DNA of 64,000 bases, taken from Negativibacillus massiliensis. GTDB lineage: Bacteria; Bacillota; Clostridia; Oscillospirales; Ruminococcaceae. Position 1 is the stretch's first letter, and the number at the start of each line of letters is the position of its first letter. The notes beneath the pieces were generated by a model. The model was given only the letters and a program-made list of their open reading frames with translations. It did no database searches and was not told the origin of the DNA. The stretch lies in assembly GCF_900148495.1 (NCBI RefSeq), contig NZ_FTRU01000008.1:1612001-1676000 (forward strand), read 5' to 3'. Made by a program: the position numbers and the translations under genes. Below, one piece after another: positions 29,808 to 38,949 of the stretch.

Positions 29808-30986
29808 TTATAATGCACTTTGCAGGATGTTCCATATATCTTCCCGTCCGGCTGGTTTCGGGTTTGTCAGCGATGCACCATCGTTGATGGTTACTGCAAG
29901 AATCTGACGCAGATCTTTGCGCCCAATTCCCGCATCTTTGAACGAAACCGGGATTCCACATTTTTGATGGAGGTGATTGAGTGTGTCCTCAATCGCTTCT
30001 ATCAGCTTTTCTCCCCTCTGGCGGTAAGGAATCTCCGCATAGTACTCTACACCGCAGAAGGCGCACAGAAGCTCCCCATACTCTTCTTTGACTGCATCCA
30101 ATTGCCACCGCATAACTTTGGGAAGCATCATCCCAACAGCCTCTCCATGAGGGACACCGCAGACCGCTCCCATTGCGTGGGCAATGGCGTGGCACAGTCC
30201 CACCATCGAATTGGAAAAGGATGCTCCTGCCATCGTGGAAGCACATGCCATCGACATACGGTACTCCTCACTTTGCGGCTCCCGAACCGCCGCAATCAGA
30301 TTTTTGCCGATCAGTTTGACTGCACTGACGGCATAAGCATCTGACAGAGGATTTTTCTGCAGACCTGTATATGCTTCAATTGCGTGACACAATGCATCCA
30401 TCCCACAGGAGGCTGTCAGCCTCGGTGGGAGCTTTTCTGTACATCTTGGGTCAAGTACTGCTGCATCAGGCAAAAACTGATCTGAGATAATCTCATGCTT
30501 GATGTGAGTCTGTTCGTCCTGCACCACCGCTACCGATGTACATTCCGAACCGGTTCCCGAGGTCGTCGGCACCATGATAAAAGGAATTCTTTCTATGATT
30601 CGGCTGCTTTTCTGTACCCACTCGTTTCCAAGCAGCTCTCTGGGATTTGTTTTTCTCTGACTAATCAGCGCACGAACCACCTTCGCTGTATCCAGGACAG
30701 AACCTCCTCCAACAGCCAGCACCCCATCACATTCTGCAGCAAGTGCCTTTTGTGCAAGTTTTTTGACCACCGCAAAGGAAGAATCTTTTGGGATATCTGT
30801 TTCGATTAAAGCCTTTCCTAACCCGCCAATCCGCTCCAAAATGCCGTCGTTGAGCATGGTTCTGCTGATCAGTACAAAAATCTTGTGGGCTCCCAGGCGG
30901 GTCAGCTCATAGGGAATATTTTCCAGCGCTGCTTCCCCACACATAATCTTTACTGGATTATAAAACTCAAAGTATTCTGGCATCAT
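29808..30986 (-). CDS. Iron-containing alcohol dehydrogenase
   Basis: A 392-residue group III alcohol dehydrogenase: NAD-binding GVLAVGGGSVLDTAKVV and the metal-site region CGMDALCHAIEAYTG, with further His ligands in GLCHAIAHAMGAVCGVPHGEA. The double ATG at 30986/30983 overlaps the stop of the upstream gene (ATGATG with TGA inside), so translation is coupled; an in-frame extension to 31052 would bury that site. Substrate unknown; FucO encoded at 61549 is a distinct relative. Confidence 0.92.
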   Translation of the reverse strand: MMPEYFEFYNPVKIMCGEAALENIPYELTRLGAHKIFVLISRTMLNDGILERIGGLGKALIETDIPKDSSFAVVKKLAQKALAAECDGVLAVGGGSVLDTAKVVRALISQRKTNPRELLGNEWVQKSSRIIERIPFIMVPTTSGTGSECTSVAVVQDEQTHIKHEIISDQFLPDAAVLDPRCTEKLPPRLTASCGMDALCHAIEAYTGLQKNPLSDAYAVSAVKLIGKNLIAAVREPQSEEYRMSMACASTMAGASFSNSMVGLCHAIAHAMGAVCGVPHGEAVGMMLPKVMRWQLDAVKEEYGELLCAFCGVEYYAEIPYRQRGEKLIEAIEDTLNHLHQKCGIPVSFKDAGIGRKDLRQILAVTINDGASLTNPKPAGREDIWNILQSAL

Positions 30987-31591
30987 AACGCACGTTTCCT
31001 CCTTTGCGGCTTTATCTTTCCTACATGCAGCATCCGAATCCACATCCTCCATCGTTTTTGCGGTATTTTTAGCTGAGGAGGCAACACACGCTTTGCGATA
31101 CTTTTGGGAAACAGATAACTTTCTACCCGTTCAATACAGCGAAGCATCTGCATCGCTTTGGTAATTTCCCCCTTGATGAGCAGATCATGACGCGCATATG
31201 CCTGTGAGGAAGAAACTTTTGCCGTAACCATCCTCCAGGCAGCCTCCACACTTTTACAGCGAATTTCCAGCATTCTTGTTTCCTGCGGCTGCTCCAGAGA
31301 AACTCTGCGGCTGATAACCTGCGGCACAGAGAGTTTTTTAACCAGCGAGGAAACAGATTCATGAATCCGGTGAACACCGTCCTTCCTGCTCTGCAAAATG
31401 AGCGGATGGCGGCTTCCCCAGATACCGATAATCAGCACAAAATTTTCGGGTAGTAAATCGAATTCTGCCCGAACTTCCTCATCAAAATTTCTGCAAACAC
31501 GAATTCCCTGTCCCAACACAGAAAGAATCAGTTTGACGACTTTTCTTTTCAGTGTTCTGCTCTGAAGAATCTTTTCTCTGTGCTCTTCCAT
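30983..31591 (-). CDS. Hypothetical protein coupled to the alcohol dehydrogenase
   Basis: Not recognised. A 202-residue basic soluble protein. The ATG at 31591 follows AGAAGGAG by 7 nt and is preferred to an in-frame start at 31627. It has FDLLPENFVLIIGIWGSRHPLIL in the middle and a very basic C-terminus (PPQLKIPQKRWRMWIRM and KIKPQRRKRAL). No membrane helix. Its stop overlaps the dehydrogenase start, so the two are made together. The basic tail suggests nucleic-acid or membrane-surface contact, but no function is claimed. Confidence 0.65.
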   Translation of the reverse strand: MEEHREKILQSRTLKRKVVKLILSVLGQGIRVCRNFDEEVRAEFDLLPENFVLIIGIWGSRHPLILQSRKDGVHRIHESVSSLVKKLSVPQVISRRVSLEQPQETRMLEIRCKSVEAAWRMVTAKVSSSQAYARHDLLIKGEITKAMQMLRCIERVESYLFPKSIAKRVLPPQLKIPQKRWRMWIRMLHVGKIKPQRRKRAL

Positions 31592-31667
31592 GCTTCTGCT
31601 CCTTCTAAACACCTCTGTACAAAGCATAAAATGAAACTATCCTGACTTTTAATAATGGAGGTGTCGT

Positions 31668-32048
31668 ATGAATCTGCTTATTTTAGATCGAAAAAAATAT
31701 ATTCCCGCGCTCATTCTTTGTCTGGCTGTTTTGATCTGTATGATCATCGTGGTGATCTTTAACAGTTCCTCTGACTCCGAAACAACTCTTCCCGGAACCT
31801 GGATCTGTTTGGATCAGCCTGAAATTCAGATGGAAATAAAAGAAAACCTCATCTGCATGAACGGGCTTTCCTTTCCTTATGAACTTTCTCTTCCCCTTGT
31901 TTCTTCTCCAACCCGGCAGCAACCTCAGGCATTTGTGCTGGATGCAGGAAGCATGGGCGTGCTGGGAGGACTGTTCTTTTTTGAAGACAACAACCTCTAT
32001 CTTGAGATTGACTCACAGGTCCGAATATTTTCCCGTGTACAGCCATAG
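31668..32048 (+). CDS. Hypothetical single-pass membrane protein
   Basis: A 126-residue protein with one N-terminal helix (about residues 14-32, ALILCLAVLICMIIVVIF) and a small outer domain beginning GTWICLDQPEIQMEIKENL, which resembles the lipocalin-like small domains of clostridial membrane proteins. GGAGG lies 6 nt before the ATG. Function unknown. It is divergent from the gene at 31591 and convergent with the DHHW-like gene. Confidence 0.65.
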   Translation: MNLLILDRKKYIPALILCLAVLICMIIVVIFNSSSDSETTLPGTWICLDQPEIQMEIKENLICMNGLSFPYELSLPLVSSPTRQQPQAFVLDAGSMGVLGGLFFFEDNNLYLEIDSQVRIFSRVQP

Positions 32049-32065
32049 GTCTCATTCGTATAATC

Positions 32066-33211
32066 CTATGGCTGTACCGCCTGTTGTATAGTCTTCATCT
32101 CTTCCTGATCTTGGGTATTTAAATAAACAACCTTCTGTACAACATCCTGATGGATAAAGGTATCCACAGAATAGGAAATCAGCATTCTCTGGTAATCGGA
32201 ACAATCGATTTTTTCGATTTCTTCCGCACTCATCTGCTCCAGATCAATAAAACGAATCTGAGAATAATGTGCTGCCAGAAACGGAATCACCGGAAGGATG
32301 CTGTCATCTCCCACAATCAGCAGTGTGTTTTCATTTTTCAGATTGCTGCGGATGGTGATGTCTCCAGTATCCCCACCCAAAAGTACGCTCAGGTCATCCT
32401 CCCCCACTTCCATCATCTGCTCCGGATAGAGGGTATTGTAGGTATACTGATACTCTTCATTATGGGTGACAATATAGTTACGGTTATTTTTCTGATACCG
32501 ATACAAAGCGATAATATCCGGAGAGATATCCTTATATGCCGATTTCTGGTAGGTTTTTCCGTAATAGCTGTGGGTAATATATTGAATATCAAAATCTTCC
32601 TGCGGTTTTGGGGTGTTGTCCAATCTTTGGGCAAGTACCTCATAGACATAATATCCGCCCAGCGCGGTCAGATCAGGAGCTGTTTTATAATACAAATCCT
32701 GATCCAGTTTTGAAAACAAAGTGGGGTAAACGTCCACTACTGTTGCTTTTCCTAGCAGGCGATTATAGCTTTGCTCGACAAATTGCTTCTGGTTAAAAAG
32801 CGGAGCTGCCTGTGGAACCTCGTTTTGCTTGATCGCGCATTTGGTCGGAATCAACATGACGTAGGTTGGGATACGACTGTTCTCCGAAAACCGAGTGAGT
32901 GCCTGAATATTTTGCTCGGTTTTCGCCTCATCCGGATAACCGATATCTTCCACCAGGATATCATCCCCGATAAAAATATTGTCAAATTCTCTGGCTCCGC
33001 CCTTCATCTTCAGATCAATGGCCAACGAGGACAGGTTGTCAGAAAAAGGAATGCTTCGGGACAAAGCTGCCTCAAGATCATCCAGATAGTCGTCCAGATG
33101 ATAATAGCGGTTAAACTTTGGAAAGCTTCCTGTGTTTGTTATCAATGCCCAAACACCAACCGAACCTAATGCCAATGCCAGTATAATCCCGGGCAGGATT
33201 TTTCTCTTCAT
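32066..33211 (-). CDS. DHHW/AlgJ-like protein lacking the DHHW motif
   Basis: A 381-residue exported or anchored protein: signal/anchor helix at about 6-25, then the AlgX/AlgJ SGNH-like fold (IFIGDDILVED, RIPTYVMLIPTKCAI). In typical family members TDHHWTxLGAYYAY holds the catalytic Asp-His; here the aligned stretch is TAPDLTALGGYYVY (residues 177-190), so Asp-His-His-Trp is replaced by Ala-Pro-Asp-Leu. The later Ser region reads IVGDDSILPVIPFL. It is 18 nt downstream of an MBOAT gene, its usual partner in glycan O-acylation. Confidence 0.78.
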   Translation of the reverse strand: MKRKILPGIILALALGSVGVWALITNTGSFPKFNRYYHLDDYLDDLEAALSRSIPFSDNLSSLAIDLKMKGGAREFDNIFIGDDILVEDIGYPDEAKTEQNIQALTRFSENSRIPTYVMLIPTKCAIKQNEVPQAAPLFNQKQFVEQSYNRLLGKATVVDVYPTLFSKLDQDLYYKTAPDLTALGGYYVYEVLAQRLDNTPKPQEDFDIQYITHSYYGKTYQKSAYKDISPDIIALYRYQKNNRNYIVTHNEEYQYTYNTLYPEQMMEVGEDDLSVLLGGDTGDITIRSNLKNENTLLIVGDDSILPVIPFLAAHYSQIRFIDLEQMSAEEIEKIDCSDYQRMLISYSVDTFIHQDVVQKVVYLNTQDQEEMKTIQQAVQP

Positions 33212-33229
33212 CGGGTTTGTTCTCCTTTC

Positions 33230-34564
33230 CTAAATCATAAACGAAATAGTGGCGACAAAAACGCCAAGATATAAAACAGTTCCTCCAATTTCTGTAATGT
33301 GAGAAACCTTATTTCGGATCATCTTGCCAATCAGCGAAAGCAGACTTGTCGCAAAGAAAAAGCTCAGCAAGATAACCAGATAATTTGTAGACAGGATGTA
33401 GAGAATGGCGTTGTTAAAAATCGGAAGCGAATTTAATCCAAACATGCTCTTCAAAAAGTAGCCTGTTGTTTTTAAGCTGTCTCCCGAAAAAATAGTAAAG
33501 GAAAACATAACAACCACAAAGGTATACATCCGGTCAAAGATCGGTGGTATCTTCTGAAGGTACTTCATCAAAAAATATTTTTCCAGAAGAATAAATCCGG
33601 CAAAATAAATTCCCCAAACCAGATAGTTTAAACGGATTCCAAACCACAATCCCATCAGCATGGTAGTCAGCAAGGTATTGACAGTGGTTGAGAGTACACC
33701 GTTGGTATCTCCTCCCAGAAATACATAGACATACCGGTTGATAAATTGGGTTACTGTAATATTAAAACGGTTAAAAAAATCAGAAACGGTTCTGGACTGG
33801 AATGGATAATGGAAGTTTTCCGGCAGCTGCATTCCAAAAAGGTTTCCAAGCCCTCTTGCCATATCACAATAGCCGGTCAATGTATAATAAAGAGCAAAAG
33901 TCGAGGTAATAATCAAAAACCAAACGGAAAGAACCGATTCTTCTCCTGGGGTAATCTCCTGAATTGCAGTTTGTATCTGAATATTTCCTCCTGCCAGAAT
34001 CACAAGCTTTGCAAGCCCCGAAACAGACAGCTTCATCCCGGTATTGATTCTTTCCAGGCTGAGATCCCGATTTTCCCACTGCTCACGAAGCTGAGAATAC
34101 TGTACAATCGGACCTGCATACAGCTTTGCAAAAAAACAGGTAAACAGCAGGTAATCCATGATCTTTCCGTCAAAGCGTTCGTCTCCGTTATAGACATCGA
34201 TGACATATCCCATAGAAGTAACGGTATAAACCAATAATCCCAGCGGCATTGTGATCCAGCCAAGCTCCATCATCGCCATTGCCAGTACCATCAGCAGAAT
34301 ATTTTTGAGGATACTGGACCAGAAAATTGTCCTGCGTCCTTTTTGGTTACTGCCAAACCGAACCAGCTTTGAGCAGACCAGATAATCAAAAAGCAGGGAT
34401 AAAAGAAGGATTGGAAGGTTCTTCCAATCGTTTGAAGCGTAAAACAATAAGGACATAACCGCCAGAGAGGCGTTTTTATATTTAGACGGACAAAGATAAA
34501 ATACCAGCATGGATGCCGGTAAAAACAAAAACAGAAAGGTCAGCGTATCAAGTCCCAACAGCAC
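33230..34564 (-). CDS. MBOAT-family membrane protein (AlgI/DltB-like) lacking both signature histidines
   Basis: A 444-residue polytopic protein with 10-12 membrane helices of the MBOAT O-acyltransferase family. Conserved parts include FAKLYAGPIVQYSQL, GYCDMARGLGNLFG, PFQSRTVSDFF and MGLWFGIRLNYLVWGIY. In active AlgI-type enzymes these read RRWHISLS and GLWHG; here the His positions are Asn268 (FNRFNITVT) and Phe308 (GLWFG). Acyl transfer by the standard mechanism is therefore doubtful. It is co-transcribed with the DHHW-like gene. Confidence 0.85.
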   Translation of the reverse strand: MLLGLDTLTFLFLFLPASMLVFYLCPSKYKNASLAVMSLLFYASNDWKNLPILLLSLLFDYLVCSKLVRFGSNQKGRRTIFWSSILKNILLMVLAMAMMELGWITMPLGLLVYTVTSMGYVIDVYNGDERFDGKIMDYLLFTCFFAKLYAGPIVQYSQLREQWENRDLSLERINTGMKLSVSGLAKLVILAGGNIQIQTAIQEITPGEESVLSVWFLIITSTFALYYTLTGYCDMARGLGNLFGMQLPENFHYPFQSRTVSDFFNRFNITVTQFINRYVYVFLGGDTNGVLSTTVNTLLTTMLMGLWFGIRLNYLVWGIYFAGFILLEKYFLMKYLQKIPPIFDRMYTFVVVMFSFTIFSGDSLKTTGYFLKSMFGLNSLPIFNNAILYILSTNYLVILLSFFFATSLLSLIGKMIRNKVSHITEIGGTVLYLGVFVATISFMI

Positions 34565-34599
34565 CTTCCCCTTTCTTTGATCTCTTTAAAGTATGGTCT

Positions 34600-35193
34600 T
34601 TATTCTTCCTCAAAAAGTTCCCCACAAGTTAAAAATAGTTCTTCCCGGCTCATCAACGCATCCAGTACTGTCACCAGAGCATTGGTTGTCAGGTGTTCCG
34701 GCAGTGTTAAGTGCTTCATCAGCCGCTTTCTTCGCAGAGCACTTTCTGCTCTGCCGCTGAGTCCCAGCTCGAACAGATCCATCTTGGTAATGGGGTCTTT
34801 CTTTTGCAAAACAAGTTCTGCACCAATTCCAGCATCAGCAAATGCTTTCTGCAAAACCTCTTCTGGAACTCCTTCTACGCCGAGTTTTCCCTCTTTTGAA
34901 GGATGATCCTTGCGTTTTTCTTTTCCATAAAGATCAGGGATATAAACATCCACAATATTTTCTTTTCCGCAGATACTGCGCAGAAATCCTCTGATCTTAA
35001 AGCCAGCAGTATCCGAATCGGTCAGGACCGCAAGGCCCTGTTTTTTTGCCAGTGCCCGAAGCATTGCCTGCATCTCTTTATCCTTGTATACCCGAAATCC
35101 TCCGGTACAGATGATAACCCCATCCACCATTGAACTAAGCTTTATTTTATCATATTTTCCTTCCACCACTATTGCGCGGTCGGTATGTATCAT
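34600..35193 (-). CDS. rnmV: Ribonuclease M5
   Basis: A 197-residue Toprim-domain nuclease that matures 5S rRNA. Toprim residues are visible as IVVEGKYDKIKL (Glu) and VLTDSDTAGFKIR (Asp-x-Asp). The C-terminal DUF4093 domain reads FELGLSGRAESALRRKRLM. KLGVEGVP matches the family's conserved Gly-Val-Glu. It sits 24 nt downstream of holA, although 5S rRNA is not in this window. Confidence 0.85.
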   Translation of the reverse strand: MIHTDRAIVVEGKYDKIKLSSMVDGVIICTGGFRVYKDKEMQAMLRALAKKQGLAVLTDSDTAGFKIRGFLRSICGKENIVDVYIPDLYGKEKRKDHPSKEGKLGVEGVPEEVLQKAFADAGIGAELVLQKKDPITKMDLFELGLSGRAESALRRKRLMKHLTLPEHLTTNALVTVLDALMSREELFLTCGELFEEE

Positions 35194-35217
35194 AAATTTC
35201 TCTTCCTTTTGTTCTTT

Positions 35218-36294
35218 TTAGCTCCGATGCTTTGATGCAATCGAAAACAGCTCGGTCACTGCCTGTTCCAAAAGCAGCCCATTGTCTGCACGGCTGCTCT
35301 TCATTCTATGATCGGTTTGGGCAAGATAAATCACCGATTCCCTTAATGTCGAAAGCGGGTACTTTCCACAGTCGCGAAGACTGTTTCGCACTACAAAATC
35401 TCTTCCCTTATAGGAAAAGTTCTGCTTGATTTCCGCTTCACCTGCTCCCGATGCTTTTGCTGTCTTTGCAATATAAAGATCCAGATAAGCACCGGAAAGT
35501 GCCGCCAGAATAACCGTTGGCTGATAACGAAGATAGAGTAAATCCTCCACAATTCGCATCGCCTTTTCAAATCGGTCCGCAAGGATGGCCTTTGCAAGGT
35601 CGTACACCGATCCGCTGACCGTTTTGCAAGTCACCGTTTCAATCATCTGTACAGTAATTGCGACTGGCTGTCCATCATCCTGCTGCACACTTCCTCTTGC
35701 ATAAGCACCCAGTTTTTCAATCTCCGCATTTAAGGTAAGCATATCCTTTTCGCAGCGCTCAATCAGCAGGTCACAGCAATCCTTGGTGATGGTGCATCCT
35801 CTGGATTCCAGTTTTGAACGGACAAATCGAACCAGATCCGAGGTCTCTCTCTTTTTTAATTCCAGCACAGCGCCAGCTTTGTCGCACAATGCAACCAGTT
35901 TTTTTGCACCTGCGCTCTTTTTCGGCAGAAATTCTTCCTTATCCACCACTAAAATCAATACGGTTGTAGGTACAGGGTCTTCCAAAAGTGCCGTAATCTT
36001 CTCTTTGTCCGATGCACTCAATCCCTCAAAATCAAAGGAATCAACCACAACACACTTTTGCTCTGCCAAAAACGGCATGGCTTCACATGATTCAATCAGG
36101 CTGTCCACAGAAAGTTCGTTTCCGTCAAACTGGTGAAAGTTAAATTCCTCAAAGTTTTCTGGAGAGGCAAGCTTAACCAGCTTTTTCCGGTACATCTCCT
36201 TGAGATATTTTTCCTCCCCATAAAGCAGGTATACCCGATAAAGGTGTCCCAGTTTAATATTTTGTAAAAGCTGGCTTTCCTCTTTTAATATCAT
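35218..36294 (-). CDS. holA: DNA polymerase III subunit delta
   Basis: A 358-residue clamp-loader subunit. YLLYGEEKYLKEMYRKKL at the start, MPFLAEQKCVVVDSFDF in the AAA-like domain and DLAKAILADRFEKAMRIVEDLL with LRYQPTVILAALSG in the C-terminal collar domain identify it. Normal length. It lies between comEC and rnmV, as often seen in Firmicutes. Confidence 0.93.
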   Translation of the reverse strand: MILKEESQLLQNIKLGHLYRVYLLYGEEKYLKEMYRKKLVKLASPENFEEFNFHQFDGNELSVDSLIESCEAMPFLAEQKCVVVDSFDFEGLSASDKEKITALLEDPVPTTVLILVVDKEEFLPKKSAGAKKLVALCDKAGAVLELKKRETSDLVRFVRSKLESRGCTITKDCCDLLIERCEKDMLTLNAEIEKLGAYARGSVQQDDGQPVAITVQMIETVTCKTVSGSVYDLAKAILADRFEKAMRIVEDLLYLRYQPTVILAALSGAYLDLYIAKTAKASGAGEAEIKQNFSYKGRDFVVRNSLRDCGKYPLSTLRESVIYLAQTDHRMKSSRADNGLLLEQAVTELFSIASKHRS

Positions 36295-36313
36295 CCTGCA
36301 TCCCTGCCTTTCC

Positions 36314-38548
36314 TTACTGCACTCTGATTTTTACAACCGGATATTCTTCCAGTGTCTTGAAAATTCCAAGATTTTTATCTTCTGGGCTCAACAGCAGCCA
36401 ATTCTCTTGTTCCATCACAACATCTGCTCTATTTTGAGCATCCTGTTTTATTATATCATATTTTCCTGTCTGTTTTAACAGCTTTTTCTCTCCGGCAACA
36501 ATCTCCACACCATTTTCTCCGCTGTAAATCTGGACATTCCCCAGCAAAGTCGCCTGCAGATTCTGCGGATCAATGGGCTGTTTTCCCAGTGCTTTTTCAA
36601 TGTGGGCGCTAAAACTGCCTTCTGACGGAATTGCCGCTACTTTCACCGGAAACTTTTGCAGCAGAAGGTCAATTCCCTGACTTTCATCCGTATCTTTGCT
36701 GTCACACAACATTAGTTCCAGTTGGCCAATACCTTCACAGCGCAGAATAGTTTCGATTTCATCCGCTTCATAACTGCTGCAAATATCCCCTACAACTGCA
36801 GCCTGATTATTTCTAGTTAAAATCATGGCATGATCCGTTCGGAAAACAGTAAGCTGATGATAGGAAGAGAGCTTCAAAACTGCTCCTACACTGCACAGAC
36901 AAAATACTGCACATACAAAAAAGCTTTTCATCCTTTGCTTTTTTCTTAAAAATGACAGAGCATCAAATCGATATGCCATCATGGTAAACAGCACTGCCAC
37001 CACAATGCCGCACAGAAAAAGCTCGACTGCATGGGAATAAAACAATGCACCCGGCAACAGGGAAATTCCCTTACTGACCAGCAAAATCCACCGTGCAAAC
37101 AATCCTGCCAATCCCGCCGTCACTTTGGAAACAAGCACAAAAACGCTTATATCCCCTAGCATTCCAAACAGGATAGAAAGCATCGACAAAATCATCAAGG
37201 GGGAAACTGCCCATAAAGCAAATAATGATCCAAAAATTCCCCAAATTGCGGTGTAGTGGAAATACCACAGCATAACCGGCATGGCAAATACGGTTGCAGC
37301 TGTTGACGCTGCCAGCGTCGAACAGACTCCCATCCAGAACCGCTCCATTCGTTTGGCAGAGCGTCCCAGCAGAAAGCTCATGATTTTTGTTTGCTGTAAC
37401 ATAAAAGACAGCGGTGAGGTGCACAGGATGATTCCCAGCGTTACCACAAAGGAAAGCTGATACGAAACCGAGTAAAGCGCAAACGGAGACACTGCAACAA
37501 TTCCCATAGCTGCCGCTGCCAGAGCACAGAGGTTGTCCGAATCCCGCTGTAAAAGCCACCCCAGTGATGCAATGGAGGCCATGATGCCGGCACGAACCGC
37601 AGAAGGAGAAAACTGTGCCAATGCGACATATCCCCAGACTGGAAGCAGAACCAAGATTTTAATGTATCTTTTGGGCAAACGAAAAATTTCCAAAAACTTG
37701 GTACAGGACAGTGCCATCAGACTGATATGGATACCGGAAACTGCGAGAATATGAACCAAACCTGCCCCTTCCATCATCTGGCGGATTGGTTCCTCCAGAT
37801 TTTGTTTTTCTCCAAACAAAACGCCTTCCACAACACCCAACACTGGACTTTGATAAAGCTGTTCTGTCTTGCTGATAATCTTTCCGCGTATCGTTTCCCG
37901 TTCCTGTATTCGTTCAATTGGCTCTGCTCCACCAAAGGCATAAAAGAAAATTCCCCGGCTTCGATCATAATTCTTTATTTCGGTTTCAAGCGGCACACAA
38001 AACCGGACAACATCCCCTTCATCCGCAACCGGTTCCAGAAAGCTGTACAGCCTTGCTTTGACTCCCTTTGGAACAGCACTTCCTTCCCTTGTCCGGATCA
38101 GATATTTGCTTCCATAGTCTGTAACATCCCATTCCAGCACCTCGGCACAGATTTCCACCTTCTGCCCATCAAATGGTTGAATGTTTGGAAGGAGCTGTTC
38201 CAGAGAAGCAAAATGACACAAAATGGAGACACATCCGGTCAAAAGGCTCAATGACAAAACAGCCATGATCTTTCTTTTTTTCCGAAAGACAAATCGTACC
38301 AGCTGTATCAAAAGCAAAATTCCAAGCAGGATACCCCCTACAACAAGACAGCGCGTCTGTGCCAAAGGAATGTTTTTCAGCAATCTGTCATACAGCGGCA
38401 GAAACAACGCCGTAAATCCTAAAAAGGAGATGCAGCTATATAAAATCGGACGATCAATACTCCGTCTGGATACACAGGAAGAGTGCCTGCGCCTGTCCGT
38501 CGATGATTTCCTCTCTGCTAAAGTCTCCACGATGCAGCTCCTCGTCAC
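36314..38548 (-). CDS. comEC: ComEC/Rec2 DNA-uptake channel
   Basis: A polytopic protein of about 740 residues. The N-terminal OB-like domain (EICAEVLEWDVTDYGSKYLI) is followed by the competence domain with GLVHILAVSGIHISLMAL, QFSPSAVRAGIM and about ten helices. The C-terminal domain is metallo-beta-lactamase-like but lacks a clear HxHxDH motif. The start is unsure: GTG at 38548 overlaps the upstream gene by 95 nt, and GTG at 38530 has GAGGAG 7 nt upstream. Together with the ComEA-like protein it suggests DNA uptake ability. Confidence 0.9.
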   Translation of the reverse strand: MTRSCIVETLAERKSSTDRRRHSSCVSRRSIDRPILYSCISFLGFTALFLPLYDRLLKNIPLAQTRCLVVGGILLGILLLIQLVRFVFRKKRKIMAVLSLSLLTGCVSILCHFASLEQLLPNIQPFDGQKVEICAEVLEWDVTDYGSKYLIRTREGSAVPKGVKARLYSFLEPVADEGDVVRFCVPLETEIKNYDRSRGIFFYAFGGAEPIERIQERETIRGKIISKTEQLYQSPVLGVVEGVLFGEKQNLEEPIRQMMEGAGLVHILAVSGIHISLMALSCTKFLEIFRLPKRYIKILVLLPVWGYVALAQFSPSAVRAGIMASIASLGWLLQRDSDNLCALAAAAMGIVAVSPFALYSVSYQLSFVVTLGIILCTSPLSFMLQQTKIMSFLLGRSAKRMERFWMGVCSTLAASTAATVFAMPVMLWYFHYTAIWGIFGSLFALWAVSPLMILSMLSILFGMLGDISVFVLVSKVTAGLAGLFARWILLVSKGISLLPGALFYSHAVELFLCGIVVAVLFTMMAYRFDALSFLRKKQRMKSFFVCAVFCLCSVGAVLKLSSYHQLTVFRTDHAMILTRNNQAAVVGDICSSYEADEIETILRCEGIGQLELMLCDSKDTDESQGIDLLLQKFPVKVAAIPSEGSFSAHIEKALGKQPIDPQNLQATLLGNVQIYSGENGVEIVAGEKKLLKQTGKYDIIKQDAQNRADVVMEQENWLLLSPEDKNLGIFKTLEEYPVVKIRVQ

Positions 38549-38843
38549 TCATTCTGGTCAGCTGTTCATAAAACCAGGTGACCAGCTCCTCACATTCTCT
38601 GCGGCTGACCTTTTCTTCAACCGCTTCTTCCAACACCTCAAACAGCAGGTCTTCCGCCTGACCGATCTCCCCTAACGAGAGCATCCGGTCCAGATCATCC
38701 TGCAAAGAAATCGGTTCCCCCTGCGGCGTGGTTGGAACTAGTTCTTCCCACTCCTCACCCTTATACTCTTTATTGAAAAGCAATTTTGCATAAACCCGAA
38801 TCAAGCCTTCCATCTGGCGCTTTAAAAAATCTTCTCTTGCCAT
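38454..38843 (-). CDS. DUF6483-like small protein
   Basis: A 129-residue acidic, helical, soluble protein: MAREDFLKRQMEGLIRVYAK at the start, then a stretch of paired helices (GEIGQAEDLLFEVLEEAVEE) as in tetratricopeptide-like folds. It resembles the DUF6483 family of Firmicutes (from memory, not verified). Its 3' end overlaps comEC, so the two are likely co-translated. Function unknown. Confidence 0.65.
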   Translation of the reverse strand: MAREDFLKRQMEGLIRVYAKLLFNKEYKGEEWEELVPTTPQGEPISLQDDLDRMLSLGEIGQAEDLLFEVLEEAVEEKVSRRECEELVTWFYEQLTRMSDEELHRGDFSREEIIDGQAQALFLCIQTEY

Positions 38844-38949
38844 ACTTTCACCTCTGTCATAAATTTCCTTTATTATACTATAAATAATACTGCAAGAAAA
38901 GCCAAAGATTTCTTTGAGTCCTTTTTAAATTTTATTCGAGGTGAAGATT

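Noticed and set aside
30983..31052. N-terminal extension of the alcohol dehydrogenase to 31052
   Set aside because: It would overlap the upstream gene by 70 nt; homology and the coupled ATGATGA start favour 30986.
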